Source of the DNA: Raphanus sativus
Taxonomy: Eukaryota > Streptophyta > Magnoliopsida > Brassicales > Brassicaceae
Direction: 5' to 3'
NCBI RefSeq assembly: GCF_000801105.2
Contig: NC_079517.1
Span: 9,238,001 to 9,302,000 of the forward strand
Length of the DNA stretch: 64,000 bases
How positions within the stretch are numbered: the first letter of the stretch is position 1; every line of letters starts with the position of its first letter. The notes beneath the pieces are model-generated. The model saw only the letters and a program-made list of their open reading frames with translations, did not search any database and was not told where the DNA came from. This document shows positions 1-11,400 of this stretch, one piece after another. The position numbers were made by a program, and so were the translations under genes.

Positions 1-589
1 GATAAAAAAATGCTAGTTCATACCAACGCAGGTGAGAATAAATGCTTCTCGCATTGGAAAAATGAGATGAATGACAGATTGACAGGTAAACAATCATCTA
101 GTTTACAGAGATGAAAGAGTTAGGAGAGATGCGGAGAAGAATAGAGGTTTATATCAATTGTCTTAGTCGTTTTAGCTTTGCCTTCCGAACTGAGTGTCGC
201 TGAACATTTTCTAAAGTACTAACATTGTCATTTCACCAACAACCTTTCGTCAACCATCTATACACTCTGCAAACACTCCTTTCTTCTTTCTTTTGCCAAA
301 GTTTGGATTATATCTTTTGGTTCTGTTCTTATCGATCATTCACTTATCATTTTATTTCAGCGGCAATAATGGTTCAAGTAAAAGTGATATACAAGACGCA
401 ACAAGGGATAATTCTGTAGAATAACTACACTAGACTTAGAAAAGTAAATCATTCATTTTGAACAAACTAGATACTCACACTGAGAGATAGAGATATACGA
501 AACCCCAACTGATGTAAAACGAAAAACCCATCCTCCTGTTTCCTTCATAGGCTATGAAACTAGCCATTTTGGTGGCCTCCTTTCTCCTA
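1..589. other. No gene seen; downstream flank of glyoxalase gene
   Basis: No coding frame with a recognisable product is visible on either strand. The right part, from about 450, is probably the 3' untranslated region of the minus-strand glyoxalase gene, whose stop codon is at 590-592. Confidence 0.5.
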
Positions 590-2522
590 TCACTCCAGTT
601 CTTTGAGAAAATCAACGTTGTCCACAAACACCTGAAAAGCCCAAAAGGTTAGCAACTCGAACACAATTATTCAGAGCTAATTCCATGGAAATGATGAACC
701 TCTCTCTCTATCTCTTTCTCTCAGCATCACAAATCTTACCGACTTCCAACCATCAGGATCCAAACACGCGGTGATCTTCGTGCTTATACCTGGTAAGGGA
801 CCAGGCTCCCTCGTGATTTTCCCACCAAAGAGTTTTACAGCCTCTGCGGTTTTGTACACGTCATCCGTCCCTATTGCAATCTGACAATAATTATTTTTGT
901 AAGTTCCAAAAAAATATAGCTAACAACCTCCACATCGAAAGAGATTTTGTATACCCCGAAATGTCAAAAAAAATTATCATTACCTGAGCATAAGCATTTC
1001 CTTTATCATATTCAGTGACACCATAGTTATATGTCAGCTCCAGGACTGCAGTTTTATCTTCTGGACCATATCCCATCATAGCTATCGTGTACTGCAAACA
1101 AACACTTAATCGAGTTAACACAAACAAAACAAACCACACCAATCAAACAAACAAGCTTAGTAGGATTTGCAGGTAAAACTGAACAGAAAAAAAAACAATA
1201 CATATAGAAAGTGAAGTTTACGGTCACACACACGAGTAGGAATTAGATTCATGAGGCATATATCATGTTACCTTGTACTCTGGGTTGTCTCTTGTGCGCA
1301 GAAGCTCCATTCCAAAAGCCTATAAAGAAAGAAAGAAGCACATGTGATCAGAACATAACAATGCATTCTGATAAAAACGCATATTGGTCCAGCTATTCGA
1401 CTCTCTTATATCACAAGAATTCCATAGGACTTTAACCTTCTCATAGAATTTGATGGACCTGTCGAGATCACCAACACGGAGCATAACTTGACAAAGAGGT
1501 TCAGGTGTAGGACCTCTTTCCAAGAGTTCAAATTTGTAACCATCAGGATCTTCAATGAAGGCGATAACAGTTTTGCCACCTTTGACAGCACCAGGCTCCC
1601 TTGTTACTTTCCCTCCCTTGGCTTTTATCAGTTCTACAGTTTTCGCCACCTATTTTTTTGGAAACCGAAAGAAAGAAAGTTCAATTCTTAGGGAATAAAG
1701 ACAAAGACAAATGAAGTGTAAAAGGGCAAACAACAAGGCGGCTCACGTCGTCGACAGCAATACCAAAGTGACCAAAACCTGCTCCAATGTCATACTTGTC
1801 AACTCCATAATCTGGAAAACAAAAAAAAAAAACAACACTTAAAACATAAGCCAAGCCATAAAGCTAAACAAAGAGGGGGCTTAATAATAAACACTTACTA
1901 TAAGTGAGCTCAATGACGAAGTGTGAATCTTCAGGACCATAACCAAGGAAAGCATTAGTATACTTCTCTTCCGGTATATCACGCTTGCGTAGAAGCTTCA
2001 TCCCAAGACATTCCGTATAGAATCTGCCAGCAATTAGATATGGCTTTCAGTTTAATAATCTCTTTTGGGCATTTAACAGTAGAAAAAGAAAAAAACAGAT
2101 TGTACTTAATAGTGCGGTCCAAGTCGCCAACACGGTAAACGACATGAAGCATTCTTCTGTTATCATTTTTGACCCACTTGAGAAGATCCTCTTCCGTAAC
2201 TGCTTGAGCCGCGTTTCCAGATTCAGCTACTCCTCCTAAGCACCTTACGCTTCTTCTCACAGTCAAAGCCTTTGACTGATTAACATCTGTGGAAACAACA
2301 AAACAAAAGATAAATCTAAAATCAAATTGAAACAAGTGATCGATTCCATATATATTTAAAAACGATTGATGATGAATCTAAAGAGTGGAGAGGATTACGG
2401 GAGAAAGAAGAGAGGGTGGGGCGAGAGAGATTCCGGGAGGAGACGAAGGGGAAGCGAGGAGATGCAGAGAAGCAGCCCAGGGAAGGTCGGATGGTGGTGG
2501 ACGCCATTGAAATTATCCTCAT
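590..2522 (-). CDS. GLYI6: Two-domain glyoxalase I (lactoylglutathione lyase), probably plastid-targeted
   Basis: Lactoylglutathione lyase, the first step of methylglyoxal detoxification: it isomerises the hemithioacetal of methylglyoxal and glutathione to S-lactoylglutathione. Nine coding exons read by eye: 2399-2522, 2106-2286, 1899-2023, 1747-1811, 1437-1649, 1272-1319, 984-1091, 740-880, 590-631. They sum to 1047 nt, 348 residues plus stop, with every junction in phase. Two tandem glyoxalase/VOC modules are visible. The first starts [18 protein letters not shown] and carries [12 protein letters not shown]. The second starts [18 protein letters not shown] and carries [13 protein letters not shown]. 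Each has the family metal-ligand context ([19 protein letters not shown] and the matching MMGYGPED). The N-terminal 60 or so residues are Ser/Arg-rich and acid-poor, like a chloroplast transit peptide. The chosen ATG (2522) gives MRIISMAS; an upstream in-frame ATG at 2570 is less likely. The ortholog is At1g67280 from memory, and the symbol follows that assignment. Confidence 0.95.
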
Positions 2523-3447
2523 CCTCACAGTCTGTCTCTGTGATTCTGAACCTCCGTCGAGTGAAGCCAACGGTGAAGATAAAGCTCTATCAATCCCCTA
2601 TTTTTTTTTAATTGTCGATTTATAAAAATAGAATAAAAGGAGAGCAGGTTTATCAATTTTTAGCATTTTCCTTTTCTTTTTGATTATTGTTAGTGCATAA
2701 TTGAACGATGCTCATGAATCACGATATCTGGAATCACGATTCCATTACTAATCAGATTGTTACACGCATAATATATATATATATATATATATTTTTTTTT
2801 TTGGTGTAAAACGCATAATATATTTAAATTTTAAGATTTCCAGAAGTATATCAAGCACATTATTAGTAGAGTTTGTGAAATTTTATATTATTTGATTTTA
2901 TTAAATTATAATGTTTATATGAAAGTTAGAATATTTAAACCAGATAAATTTATATTTATATTATAAAAATAAAATAGTTAAATTTGTAAATATTTATATG
3001 GGTAATTCTCTCCAATAGTTATTTTTAATTTGTCATAAAAATAGTTTTCAAAAAATAAAACAACCAAAGAAGTTTTATTTTTTTAAAATTTTTAATTTAA
3101 ACTAAAAAGACTATCCAAGAAAAATTTTCTATTTTATTTGTATTATTTGCTTATATGGTGACATGGAAGAGCTAGTTTAATGTTAAAAAAAATGGTACTT
3201 AAAAGTTGGGTAATAAAATTCATGCATACAACTGCTAATTTCTACAAATTCTTTCTCAATTTCATGGCAGCTTTTACTTCAATGCTCTTATATATCAATC
3301 AGAAAAACTTACAGTAATTATAGAGTATCAAAAAAACTTATTCACAATGAGCAAAAATATGGTTTTATTTTACATTTATTATGGGTGAGGGTTGGTATAA
3401 AAAAAATAAGGTCATTATTAAATTATCCTGGGAGGAAACTAAAAAAA
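2523..3447. other. AT-rich intergenic DNA between the glyoxalase 5' end and the glyoxal oxidase 3' end
   Basis: No gene is visible. It should hold the glyoxalase promoter (reading leftward) and the glyoxal oxidase 3' UTR. A TA-dinucleotide run and a T-run micro-insertion lie at 2764-2823. Confidence 0.6.
2764..2823 (-). mobile_element. Poly(T) micro-insertion with 13-bp target duplication
   Basis: The sequence acgcataatatat occurs at 2764-2776 and again at 2811-2823. Between the copies are a TA run, about 12 T and then ggtgtaaa. On the minus strand this reads TTTACACC followed by A's, like the extreme 3' end of a retroposon. The TA microsatellite next to it makes the exact border uncertain. 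Confidence 0.45.
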
Positions 3448-5439
3448 TCAGACGATTTGGATCCATTCTCCAACGCTAGGAACACCTTGGTAGACAACAG
3501 AGAGAAGATAATAGCCAGGAGGAGCAACTTTTCCACTGGGAGGAGCAACGGCATGGATCTGATGAAGGTCGCGAACCTCTTTCTTGATATCAAAGATACC
3601 CAACATGAGCAACCTCATGTTCATCGACACGGCGTGCGTGGTAAACGGTGGTGCCAACATTGTAACTATAACGTTCTCCTTCGTCACGTCTTTCTGGTTA
3701 AGGTTGATCCTTATGTTAAACCTCTCTCCGTACCTGATCTGTTTCGGTGTGGCGGTGTTCACGATGGATGGTCTCAAGTAGGCGAGAGCCGGGTCGAGGT
3801 AAGGCGGGGAGTATTTCTGGATGCGGAGCTCGGTCGGGAACATGACGTCGTACTTGTAACCGTCGTTAGTGTTGCTTCCACCTACGAGGACTTTGCCGTC
3901 GGGGAGAGCGACCGCGATGGAGTGGTAGACGCGGGGGATAGGGGAAGGAGCGAGCTCTTTGAAACGTTGGCCTAACGGTTTGTTCGGCGCGTAAATGATC
4001 GGGGTGAATATTGGGTCTCTGCCGTTACCCCATCCCGAGGTTCCACGTCTCACTCCGTTGATGATTAAAACTTCTCCGTTGGGGAGGAGGACAGCGTCGC
4101 TCATGACACGTGGCATCGGCATCGTCTCGGTGATCCATTGGGGGTTCCTACTGGTGATGGTGATCCTGTTGCAATCTTTCAAGGCTGGTTCGTAGACCTT
4201 CTTGGTTTCGGCTCGGTAGAACGCGTCTTGTTTGGCGCCACCGCAGATGATGACGTCGGCAGGGATGACGGCGGGGTTTTCGGTGCCGAGGCGGATAGGG
4301 AGAAGAGCGGAGGAGGCGGAGCCAGGGTAGTTACGAGCACCACCGGGGAGCTGGGGGAACTCTCTGATGACTCTGTTTGTGTTGGGGTTAAGAAGGATGG
4401 AACGGTTGTTGGCGAACATGAAGAGGTTACCATCGGTGTTGAGCCAAACGAAAGGGTATAGATTGTTTTCTGCTGGGTCATCTGTTTCTCTAAGGAGCGG
4501 CGAGTCGTAGAGTTTCTTGTTGTCCATCCCTTCGGGAAGGATGTACTCGTAGTTGAGAGCGTCTCGGCCTCCAACGACGACGAATCTGCCGTCAGGGAGA
4601 GTGGCTTGGGTTGAGTACCATCTCCTTGCAGCTAATGCCGTTGGATACTCCACCCAGCCGCAGTTTTTGCAGGTCGCAAGGTATCTCGCCGTGTTTCCTC
4701 CTCCTTGGAACCCTCCTGTGCTTACCAATGTACCATTTATGGTTAAGCCTCCTGAGGAACACCATGTGTCCGTTGAAAGCTGCCAAATATTATTTCCATA
4801 AAAACTCCCATCAAATCTTAAAATAATTATATTCAGATATGTATTTTAAGCATGTGGAAACGGGTGCTTTTAGACAAGATTTGCGATAAATTACCAAACA
4901 CTTTGGTGTGTTTAGCAACCAAACATAACTTGAAAGAAAAATTTAGCATGTAATTAGAGTCCATATTTCAAATATTCATAATGTTTGGCAGAACAGTAGC
5001 AATGAGTAGTTTTTATTACCGCGAGAGGCCTGATGTTTCCGGTTTCGATATCGACGAGAACGGAGTGAGCCCAACAATCAGTGGCACCTGTCTTTGTGTC
5101 ATAAACATGGCAAGGTACACCAGGAGGGAGTTTGATCTTTGAAATTCTCCAGATGGTTGCATCATAAAACTGCACTTGGTTGATCTTTGGCATAAGAATG
5201 GCGTGCATAGCGGATACGCCAGAGTTCTTCAGGAATAACTCCCATTTTCCTGGCCAATTCATCTCAGGAAGGTTTCCTTGTTCCGGTTGTTTTAGCTCAG
5301 CCGCTTCGCGTCTGTTCCCAGTCTCGGATGAACCAGCATTGGCTGGGCAGTTTTCTTCCTCAGAGAAGGATGGTTGAGAATAGACTGCCAACAAAACAAT
5401 GACAGATAGTTTCCATAAGAGTCTTCTCGAGGCTCTCAT
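3448..5439 (-). CDS. GLOX1: Secreted glyoxal oxidase (copper radical oxidase, AA5 family)
   Basis: Extracellular copper radical oxidase that oxidises aldehydes such as glyoxal or methylglyoxal and makes hydrogen peroxide. Two exons, 5020-5439 and 3448-4779, total 1752 nt (583 residues), joined in phase. A signal peptide is visible at residues 1-26 (basic start, then LSVIVLLAVYS, cleavage near PSFSEE). The glyoxal oxidase N-terminal beta-propeller follows, then a DUF1929-type C-terminal domain. Expected active-site residues by family comparison: Cys in DTWCSSGG and Tyr in RRWYSTQATLPDG (thioether pair), the Tyr-His pair in RVYHSIAVALPDG, and the copper-ligand His in PFTTHAVSMNMR. No lesion is seen. 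It ends in WIQIV. Its neighbour glyoxalase I also handles methylglyoxal, but adjacency in plants is weak evidence for a shared role. Ortholog At1g67290 from memory. Confidence 0.95.
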
Positions 5440-5774
5440 TTTCTTTACTTTTCTATATATATTTTTTTGGCTTTGACAATGAGAAACGATGTATCAGGTT
5501 TTATTGGTTGATGATTTTCTTTTTGGAGAACAAGCTCATGTCTTTGGGAATTTATAAGCTTATTTTTTGCTTGTTTTTGTCATTTCTTTTTTCTTTCTAA
5601 ATGAGTGGTTAGCAAATTATTCCTCGCCTCGTTGTCTATTTTTCGTAGGGTGGTCAAGTAAAATAAAAATTATTGGCTTTATATTCGGCTATGTTTATGC
5701 ATGTTAACTGGGTCTTTTGTATGGTGGTTTTTTTTTTCTCTATCAGTTTATTTATGTTCCGCTAAGGTTTCTCT
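5440..5774. other. Upstream region of glyoxal oxidase
   Basis: Non-coding and T-rich on the plus strand. It should contain the glyoxal oxidase promoter. A TATATA stretch at about 5453-5462 is only some 15 nt from the start codon, too close to be its TATA box, so no promoter element is claimed. Confidence 0.4.
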
Positions 5775-5783
5775 TTTTTTTTA

Positions 5784-6466
5784 GGGAAAATTTCGTAAAA
5801 ATACATGAACTAAATTTTGTTAAGTTTTTTAATACCCAAACTTTTTCACTATCCAGTTTAATACCCCAACTAATTATTTTACTCATTTTAATACTCAAAC
5901 TTTTAAATCTGTGCCCACTTTAATACTTAAACTTTATTTATTTTAATAAAAATACCAATAAGTTTCAAATAAAATTTTAAAAAATCTCTAAAATCTAAGA
6001 AAAAAATATTAAAAATTCTAATTTTATTTTAAGATTTAGAAAAGAAGGTAGATAAACCATGGAAAAATTATTTTTTAAAAAATAAATAAATTTGAATGAT
6101 AAAAATAAAATTTTCGTTTTTTATTTCAGAAAATAAACTAAATACAATATTTAAAACTTAAAAATTTTATTACAAAATTTAATATTTTACACAATTTAGT
6201 TACTTTTATTTCTCAAGCACCAAAAAAATTTAGAATTTTCTGAGTTTGTTTCGTAAATTTAGAGATTTTTGAAAATTTTATTTAAAACTTATTAGTATTT
6301 TTATTAAAATAAATAAAATTTTGGTATTAAAGTGGGCACATATTTAAAAGTTTGAGTATCAAAATGAGCAAAACAATTAGTTAGGGTATTAAACTGGATA
6401 GTAAAAAAGTTTGGGTATTAAAAAGTTTAACAAAATTTAGTTCGAATATTTTTATGGAATTTTCCC
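5784..6466. mobile_element. Mutator-like (MULE) foldback/MITE element
   Basis: Long terminal inverted repeats of roughly 215 bp face each other at 5784-5998 and about 6240-6466. The left begins GGGAAAATTTCGTAAAAATA and the right, read in reverse, begins GGGAAAATTCCATAAAAATA. The outer flanks are a 9-bp duplication, eight T and an A, at 5775-5783 and 6467-6475. Long inverted repeats plus a 9-bp duplication are typical of MULEs. No transposase frame exists in the 683 bp, so it is non-autonomous. Because the duplication is mostly T, it is weaker evidence than the inverted repeats. Confidence 0.8.
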
Positions 6467-6475
6467 TTTTTTTTA

Positions 6476-7696
6476 CTATTATTACATACAATAAACTTAA
6501 AGTGTTACAACTATCCCTCAGGGTCATTGCCCATTCTTCCGATTCTCTCTACTTCTTCTTTATTTAAATGTTCGCCAAGGTTGCTCATGCACATACTTTA
6601 ACAACCTAAAGCTGATAATGCTTTCAATTGAGAACTTATATATTTAAAAATTTATATTTAAAATTACCTTTTAAATAAAAGGGGTTCATTACTATTTGTT
6701 TTGCATGCTACATGCAATTTTCAGTTTTGAATAAAACACACATTTTCAGAGTTTTGGTAAATAAGCACTTTTAATGTTTTAGTAAGAAAATAAAATTTAG
6801 TAAGTTTGGTGAAAAAATACATCTGCTGTTTCAACAAAAATATTATTTGCAGTTTTGACAGAATATGCAATTTTGCGTTTTAACAAAAAAATGTTTTATT
6901 TTATAAAATAAAATAATTGTAAATTCATTAAATTAGTCGAAAAACAAGACCAATAACATGTGATGAAGAATGTCACACATTAACAGTTTATAAGTTTAAG
7001 TTAAAGGATTTATTTTGTAACATTTTTATATGAGGTGGTTTTTATTATTCATCTTTGATTGGGGGTTTTAATTAATAAAAATTCAATATTTAAATAATAA
7101 TATTTTTACATTAGATATACATTTTGAGTTTCTTCTGGATGGGAATATTCTTGTAAATCTTTCTTTCTGCATTCCTAATCTCAAATTTTAAACGACATAT
7201 CAAAACTTGGTCTCTTATCTGTAACACTGTGAAGATAAAAGATGGTTTATGTATTAGGCAAGTTGGTTTAACAGTGCAAAAGCTATAGGTCAAATTTCAA
7301 AAGTTTGTATCATCTGGGTTGAATGTCAAAATATTATTAAGTTTTTTTGTCCAAATAACTAATTTAGGTGATTATTTCTGGTTATATTTTATAAATGAAA
7401 TAATCAATTTTTAAAAACGATTAAGAAAATCTCATATATATATATATATATATATAATAGTTTAATTATTGTTTCTAAAACTTTAAATATTTGATTATTC
7501 GTTTTTTATGGAAAATAACATTCACAGTTTTGATGAAAAATGAAATTTCATAGTTTTTTGCGAAAAAGTTAAATTTGCAGTTTTATAAAAATATAATTTA
7601 ACAGTTCTTGCGGAAATAAGATTTTGCAATTGCAGAAGAAAGATGTAATTGTACAGTTTTGATAAGAAAATGCTAGATTTAATTATTTAGTAAGAT
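6476..7696. other. AT-rich gene-free stretch
   Basis: Only short chance frames are present. A TA microsatellite lies at about 7433-7456. Several short phrases recur loosely (cagttttgacagaa, cagttttgataag), which suggests old degenerate tandem repeats, but I could not define a unit. Confidence 0.4.
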
Positions 7697-7716
7697 AATT
7701 GTGAAGTTTCATTGCT

Positions 7717-8216
7717 TTTTTTTTTTTTCCATCTAAAGCTTTCATTAAAAGGCAGAAGCCATAACAGAGTACACTACAGATGTTATACAAAAGAGGTATC
7801 ATCAACAACACAAGTTAAAGGACCAGCAAAATATACAACGGCCCTCCCTGTCAAAAACCATTCACTAGCCACCGGGGATGACCAAGAGCCACATAAGACT
7901 GAAACCATCTGTCTTTCACTGCACTCTGAGCAATAAGTCTAGCTCCCCTATTTGCTGCAAATGATTCAAAGAAAACCTTCCACTCCAAAAAATTACCCAG
8001 AATATATCTGATTTCTGTAACTTTAAATTTGAAGGAAGGCCACGCCTTTGGTCTATTAATGGCGTTCACCAAAGCACTTCCTTCAAATGAAAAGTGAACC
8101 TTCAAACATCTGTGGCTCACTAAACTTTCCATAGCCCACAGAACACTTAAAAACAACGCCTCATCCTTAGACCCCACCGATCCAAAGGAGCGACGACTGT
8201 GCAACAACACAACCCC
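7717..8216 (-). mobile_element. 5'-truncated LINE (non-LTR retrotransposon) 3' fragment with RNase H-like domain
   Basis: A perfect 20-bp direct repeat (aattgtgaagtttcattgct) at 7697-7716 and 8217-8236 encloses 500 bp. The left edge inside is a T-run, that is, a poly(A) tail on the minus strand. The minus-strand frame 7851-8210 encodes about 119 residues that resemble the C-terminal plant RNase H-like (RVT_3) domain of LINE polyproteins. Cues are EALFLSVLWAMESLVSH, SFEGSALVNAINRP, and the closing ANRGARLIAQSAVKD in place of the usual R-N-x-x-AH-x-LA. It is a truncated, dead-on-arrival insertion with no reverse transcriptase. Confidence 0.85.
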
Positions 8217-8236
8217 AATTGTGAAGTTTCATTGCT

Positions 8237-8403
8237 ATGCTCATCTAAAATTTACATTCAAATAGTTCATAAAGATAAGGGTATTTTAACAAAACGCTAC
8301 CGAGAAATACAATCGTATCTTATTTAGAGCATATTTTGATCTACAAACTCAAACAGTGGACAGTACAGTGTGAAGGAATAGGTAGGAAAATGGAAACACA
8401 CAT
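8237..8403. promoter_or_regulatory. 3' UTR side of the sugar transporter gene
   Basis: Short non-coding stretch directly downstream of the minus-strand stop codon at 8404-8406. It is probably the 3' untranslated region. No clear polyadenylation signal was assigned. Confidence 0.35.
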
Positions 8404-11400
8404 TCATGGTTTGGCTAGTAGAGAAATCTCAATCTCTTGAAGTGTTTTCCCTTTAGTCTCGATCACGTTCCTCTTCACGAACATCACTGCCATTAAACAG
8501 AACGTTGAGAACATCGAGTATAGTAGCCGAGGACCAAGCTGCTCAAGCAATTTCAGGAATAGTAACCCCACGAAGAAATTTATGACCTGAAAACAACATT
8601 GTTAAGCAACGTTATGAGCACAATCCATGTGATGATTAAAAAGGACAAGTTTGTTATTATTATTATTACTATTATTACCCAATGCACAGACAAGCAGAGA
8701 GCCAAAGCTTTTGCTCTGATTCGACTTGGGAAGATTTCAGGCAGGAGTAAACCTGGTACTGGACCAGCTCCTAGGGCGAATGTTAGCACAAACCTGTATC
8801 AGAAAATGACAATATTGTTTTTGCATTTAGAACACCAGAAATGATGAAAAGCAAAATATCTGATTCAAAAGAGACTTCTTACACAAGAGTTCCACCGACT
8901 GATAAACACAAAGCCGGAAAATGTGGCAAGTATGAACTTGTCGCACCAACTTGAAGTGCCATTGCTACTGCCTATACACATCACGATAGATCACATTAGC
9001 ACTGATAATAAGAACAAAAAGGAAAGAGGGTAATTACGCGAATAAATGTGTAGTAACACACCATGCCAATGAAACTCCAAAGGAGAAGAAGCTTTCTTCC
9101 TAGTTTATCCATCAACACCATTGCGATTAGAGACCCTGATAATCACAACACTGTTAAAAACAAGATCCATATAACCGAGAAGTCGATGGAGAAGGGAAAA
9201 AAGTCGAGGAGAAGGTCACAGTACCCAAGAGGTTTGAAATTCCGACAAATATGTTGGCCATGTCTGATGGAACTCCGGCACTTTTGAAAACGGTAGAAGA
9301 GAAATAAAAAACAGCATTTATACCAGATAGCTGTTGCAAAGCAAACAGGGTTGATCCAATAAAAACAACTGCAAAAGGAACGAGTGAATAACAAAGTACT
9401 ATACAGGTAACATATAAAGACAAGAATACATTACATGTTTGCATTTACTTCTTCGCGAAAAATGGAAAAACATATTATACCTCTTGAATGCCGACCATAT
9501 AAGAGCTCGGTGAGAGTCACAACATCTGGCTCATCCGTTTTGTCTAACTCTAGTTTGTGTAATTCTGCCATAGCTGTTTTCACATGAGATCCTCCAAGCA
9601 GCCTCTCAAACTCAGCTTCCGCTTCAGCTATCTTCCCTTGCTGCATAAGATGAGGAAACTTTCATAAATAATGATCACAAAAGGAAAAGAAAGAGGAGCA
9701 GTATTGTAGAAACTCTGCAATTTTCAGGCTCAAAAACGGCAACATTGGTGTGAAGTTCATAATCCTTGGGTTTCTCTCTCTTCTCTACTGTTCACAAATC
9801 TCTCTCGCCTCTCACTACAAACTAAAAAAAAAAAAAGAAGATCTTGCTCCGGCGACTGGAGACATCGGCAGTTGGCCCGGTGTGCGTTAGCTCCACCGCC
9901 GGAGGCGCTCCTCCTCTCCTCTCTTCCCCCCTTTTTTTCTTTTGCTTCTTTCTCTCACTAGTCTTCCTCGTCGATATGTCGGAGTTGTGGAGCGGTCATG
10001 AAACTGGAACCCTAGATCCTCCCGGGGGGAGATAGATCCAGTGGGTATGGCTGTATCTGGAGGCGAGACGAGGCGTTGAAGGCCGTGAATTAGATCGGAG
10101 TCGGCTTTTAGGGTTTGGAATCCAGCGTTTCTCTTTTTTCTCTTTGTAGATCCGTCTGGTTTCCATGGCGGTGGTGGTGCGTGTTACTCGGGATCTCTCT
10201 CTCCTCGTTCCAATTGTTCGGTAGTTAAATCTCGAGGCTTCTTCCTCGATGTGGAGTGGGTTGTGAAGCTTTCTCTCTCGCCGGAGCTGGGTGTCCTGCT
10301 TCGAAGGTTTGTCTGCTTTCGACCAGGAGAGGCGGCGTCTCTTCTACGTCGGTGCGTGCACAGTTTCGCGGCGGTTGTGTGACAGTTGCGTCTCTGTGGT
10401 TTGGCGTATGCAATTTCGGAGCCGGTTGAGGATCTGTCGTCTATGACAGTGTTCTCGTTGTCTCTTGCGGTTGCTCTTTCCTTGCAGATTAGTTCTCATG
10501 TCTGGTGCATTCTTCGGACCATTATCGCGAGTGGTCTTGTTTCTTTCACCCCTTCCTGTCAGTCGCTATGCGTGTCTCCAGCGCGGAGTGTTCCTGCAGT
10601 TCAAGAAAGGGTCGACTTAGGTTCTCTAAGTTCGGACCAAGTCGCTTTTCTGTTACTCATTTGAGTCTTCGGGTAGCAGAAGGCGAGGAGGCTTGGGAGA
10701 GTTTAGTCATCTGCGTGCAGAGGAGGCTTCTTGGTCTTCTTTGTAGGCTAATCTCTATCTTTTTTGCAGGGTTGTGAAGTGTTTGTACTGGTGTCACCTC
10801 CATTGCAATCCGTTTGTCAGGAGGGTAGAGGTCTTTTTTCAAGCTGAGTAGTCCCTCGGTTAGGCGTCTTTCTCCCTCTGTTGTTTGCGGTTCTGAAGTT
10901 TGATGGCACTTCAAAAAGGTTTGCTATCTCCCTCTCAGTCCGTGGGTCACGCTTCATAGACAGTTTAAGTTATGAGCTTGAAGAGATCCTCAAAATCCAG
11001 CTACTACGGTGATGTCATGAGAAAACCGGCATCCTAGGCAACTAGGTAAACCCCACATTCGAGTGGTTAACATTATCGGCAGAGAACGGTGCTTGATATT
11101 CTAGGGATTTCCGAGCGAAGCTTGCGGATGGCGTCGGATAAGTGGGCGAGCGAAGCGAGTTTAGTTAGGTCTGATATAGAACATTTTGGTTGATTTAAGC
11201 TTGTAATTGACGCTGTAATTCCCGGTTCGGGTTGCTAAATATAATTATCTATTAAAAAAAAAAAAAAAAAAAAAAGTTCATAATCCTCTGTGATCATATT
11301 CGGTATAAGTTGTGAAATGTAAAGCGGACCTTAAATAGCCACTGGGGAGACTCGGCACAGAAGAACATCCCTAGAGCGAGTGCTGCAGCAGGAATGGTTG

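Noticed and set aside
3385..3975. Long plus-strand open frame of 196 codons
   Set aside because: It is antisense to the well-supported glyoxal oxidase exon and has no recognisable product.
4138..4574. Open frames on both strands inside glyoxal oxidase exon 2
   Set aside because: GC-rich shadow frames of the real coding sequence.
5453..5462. TATATA stretch as the glyoxal oxidase TATA box
   Set aside because: Only about 15 nt from the start codon, leaving no room for a transcription start and leader.
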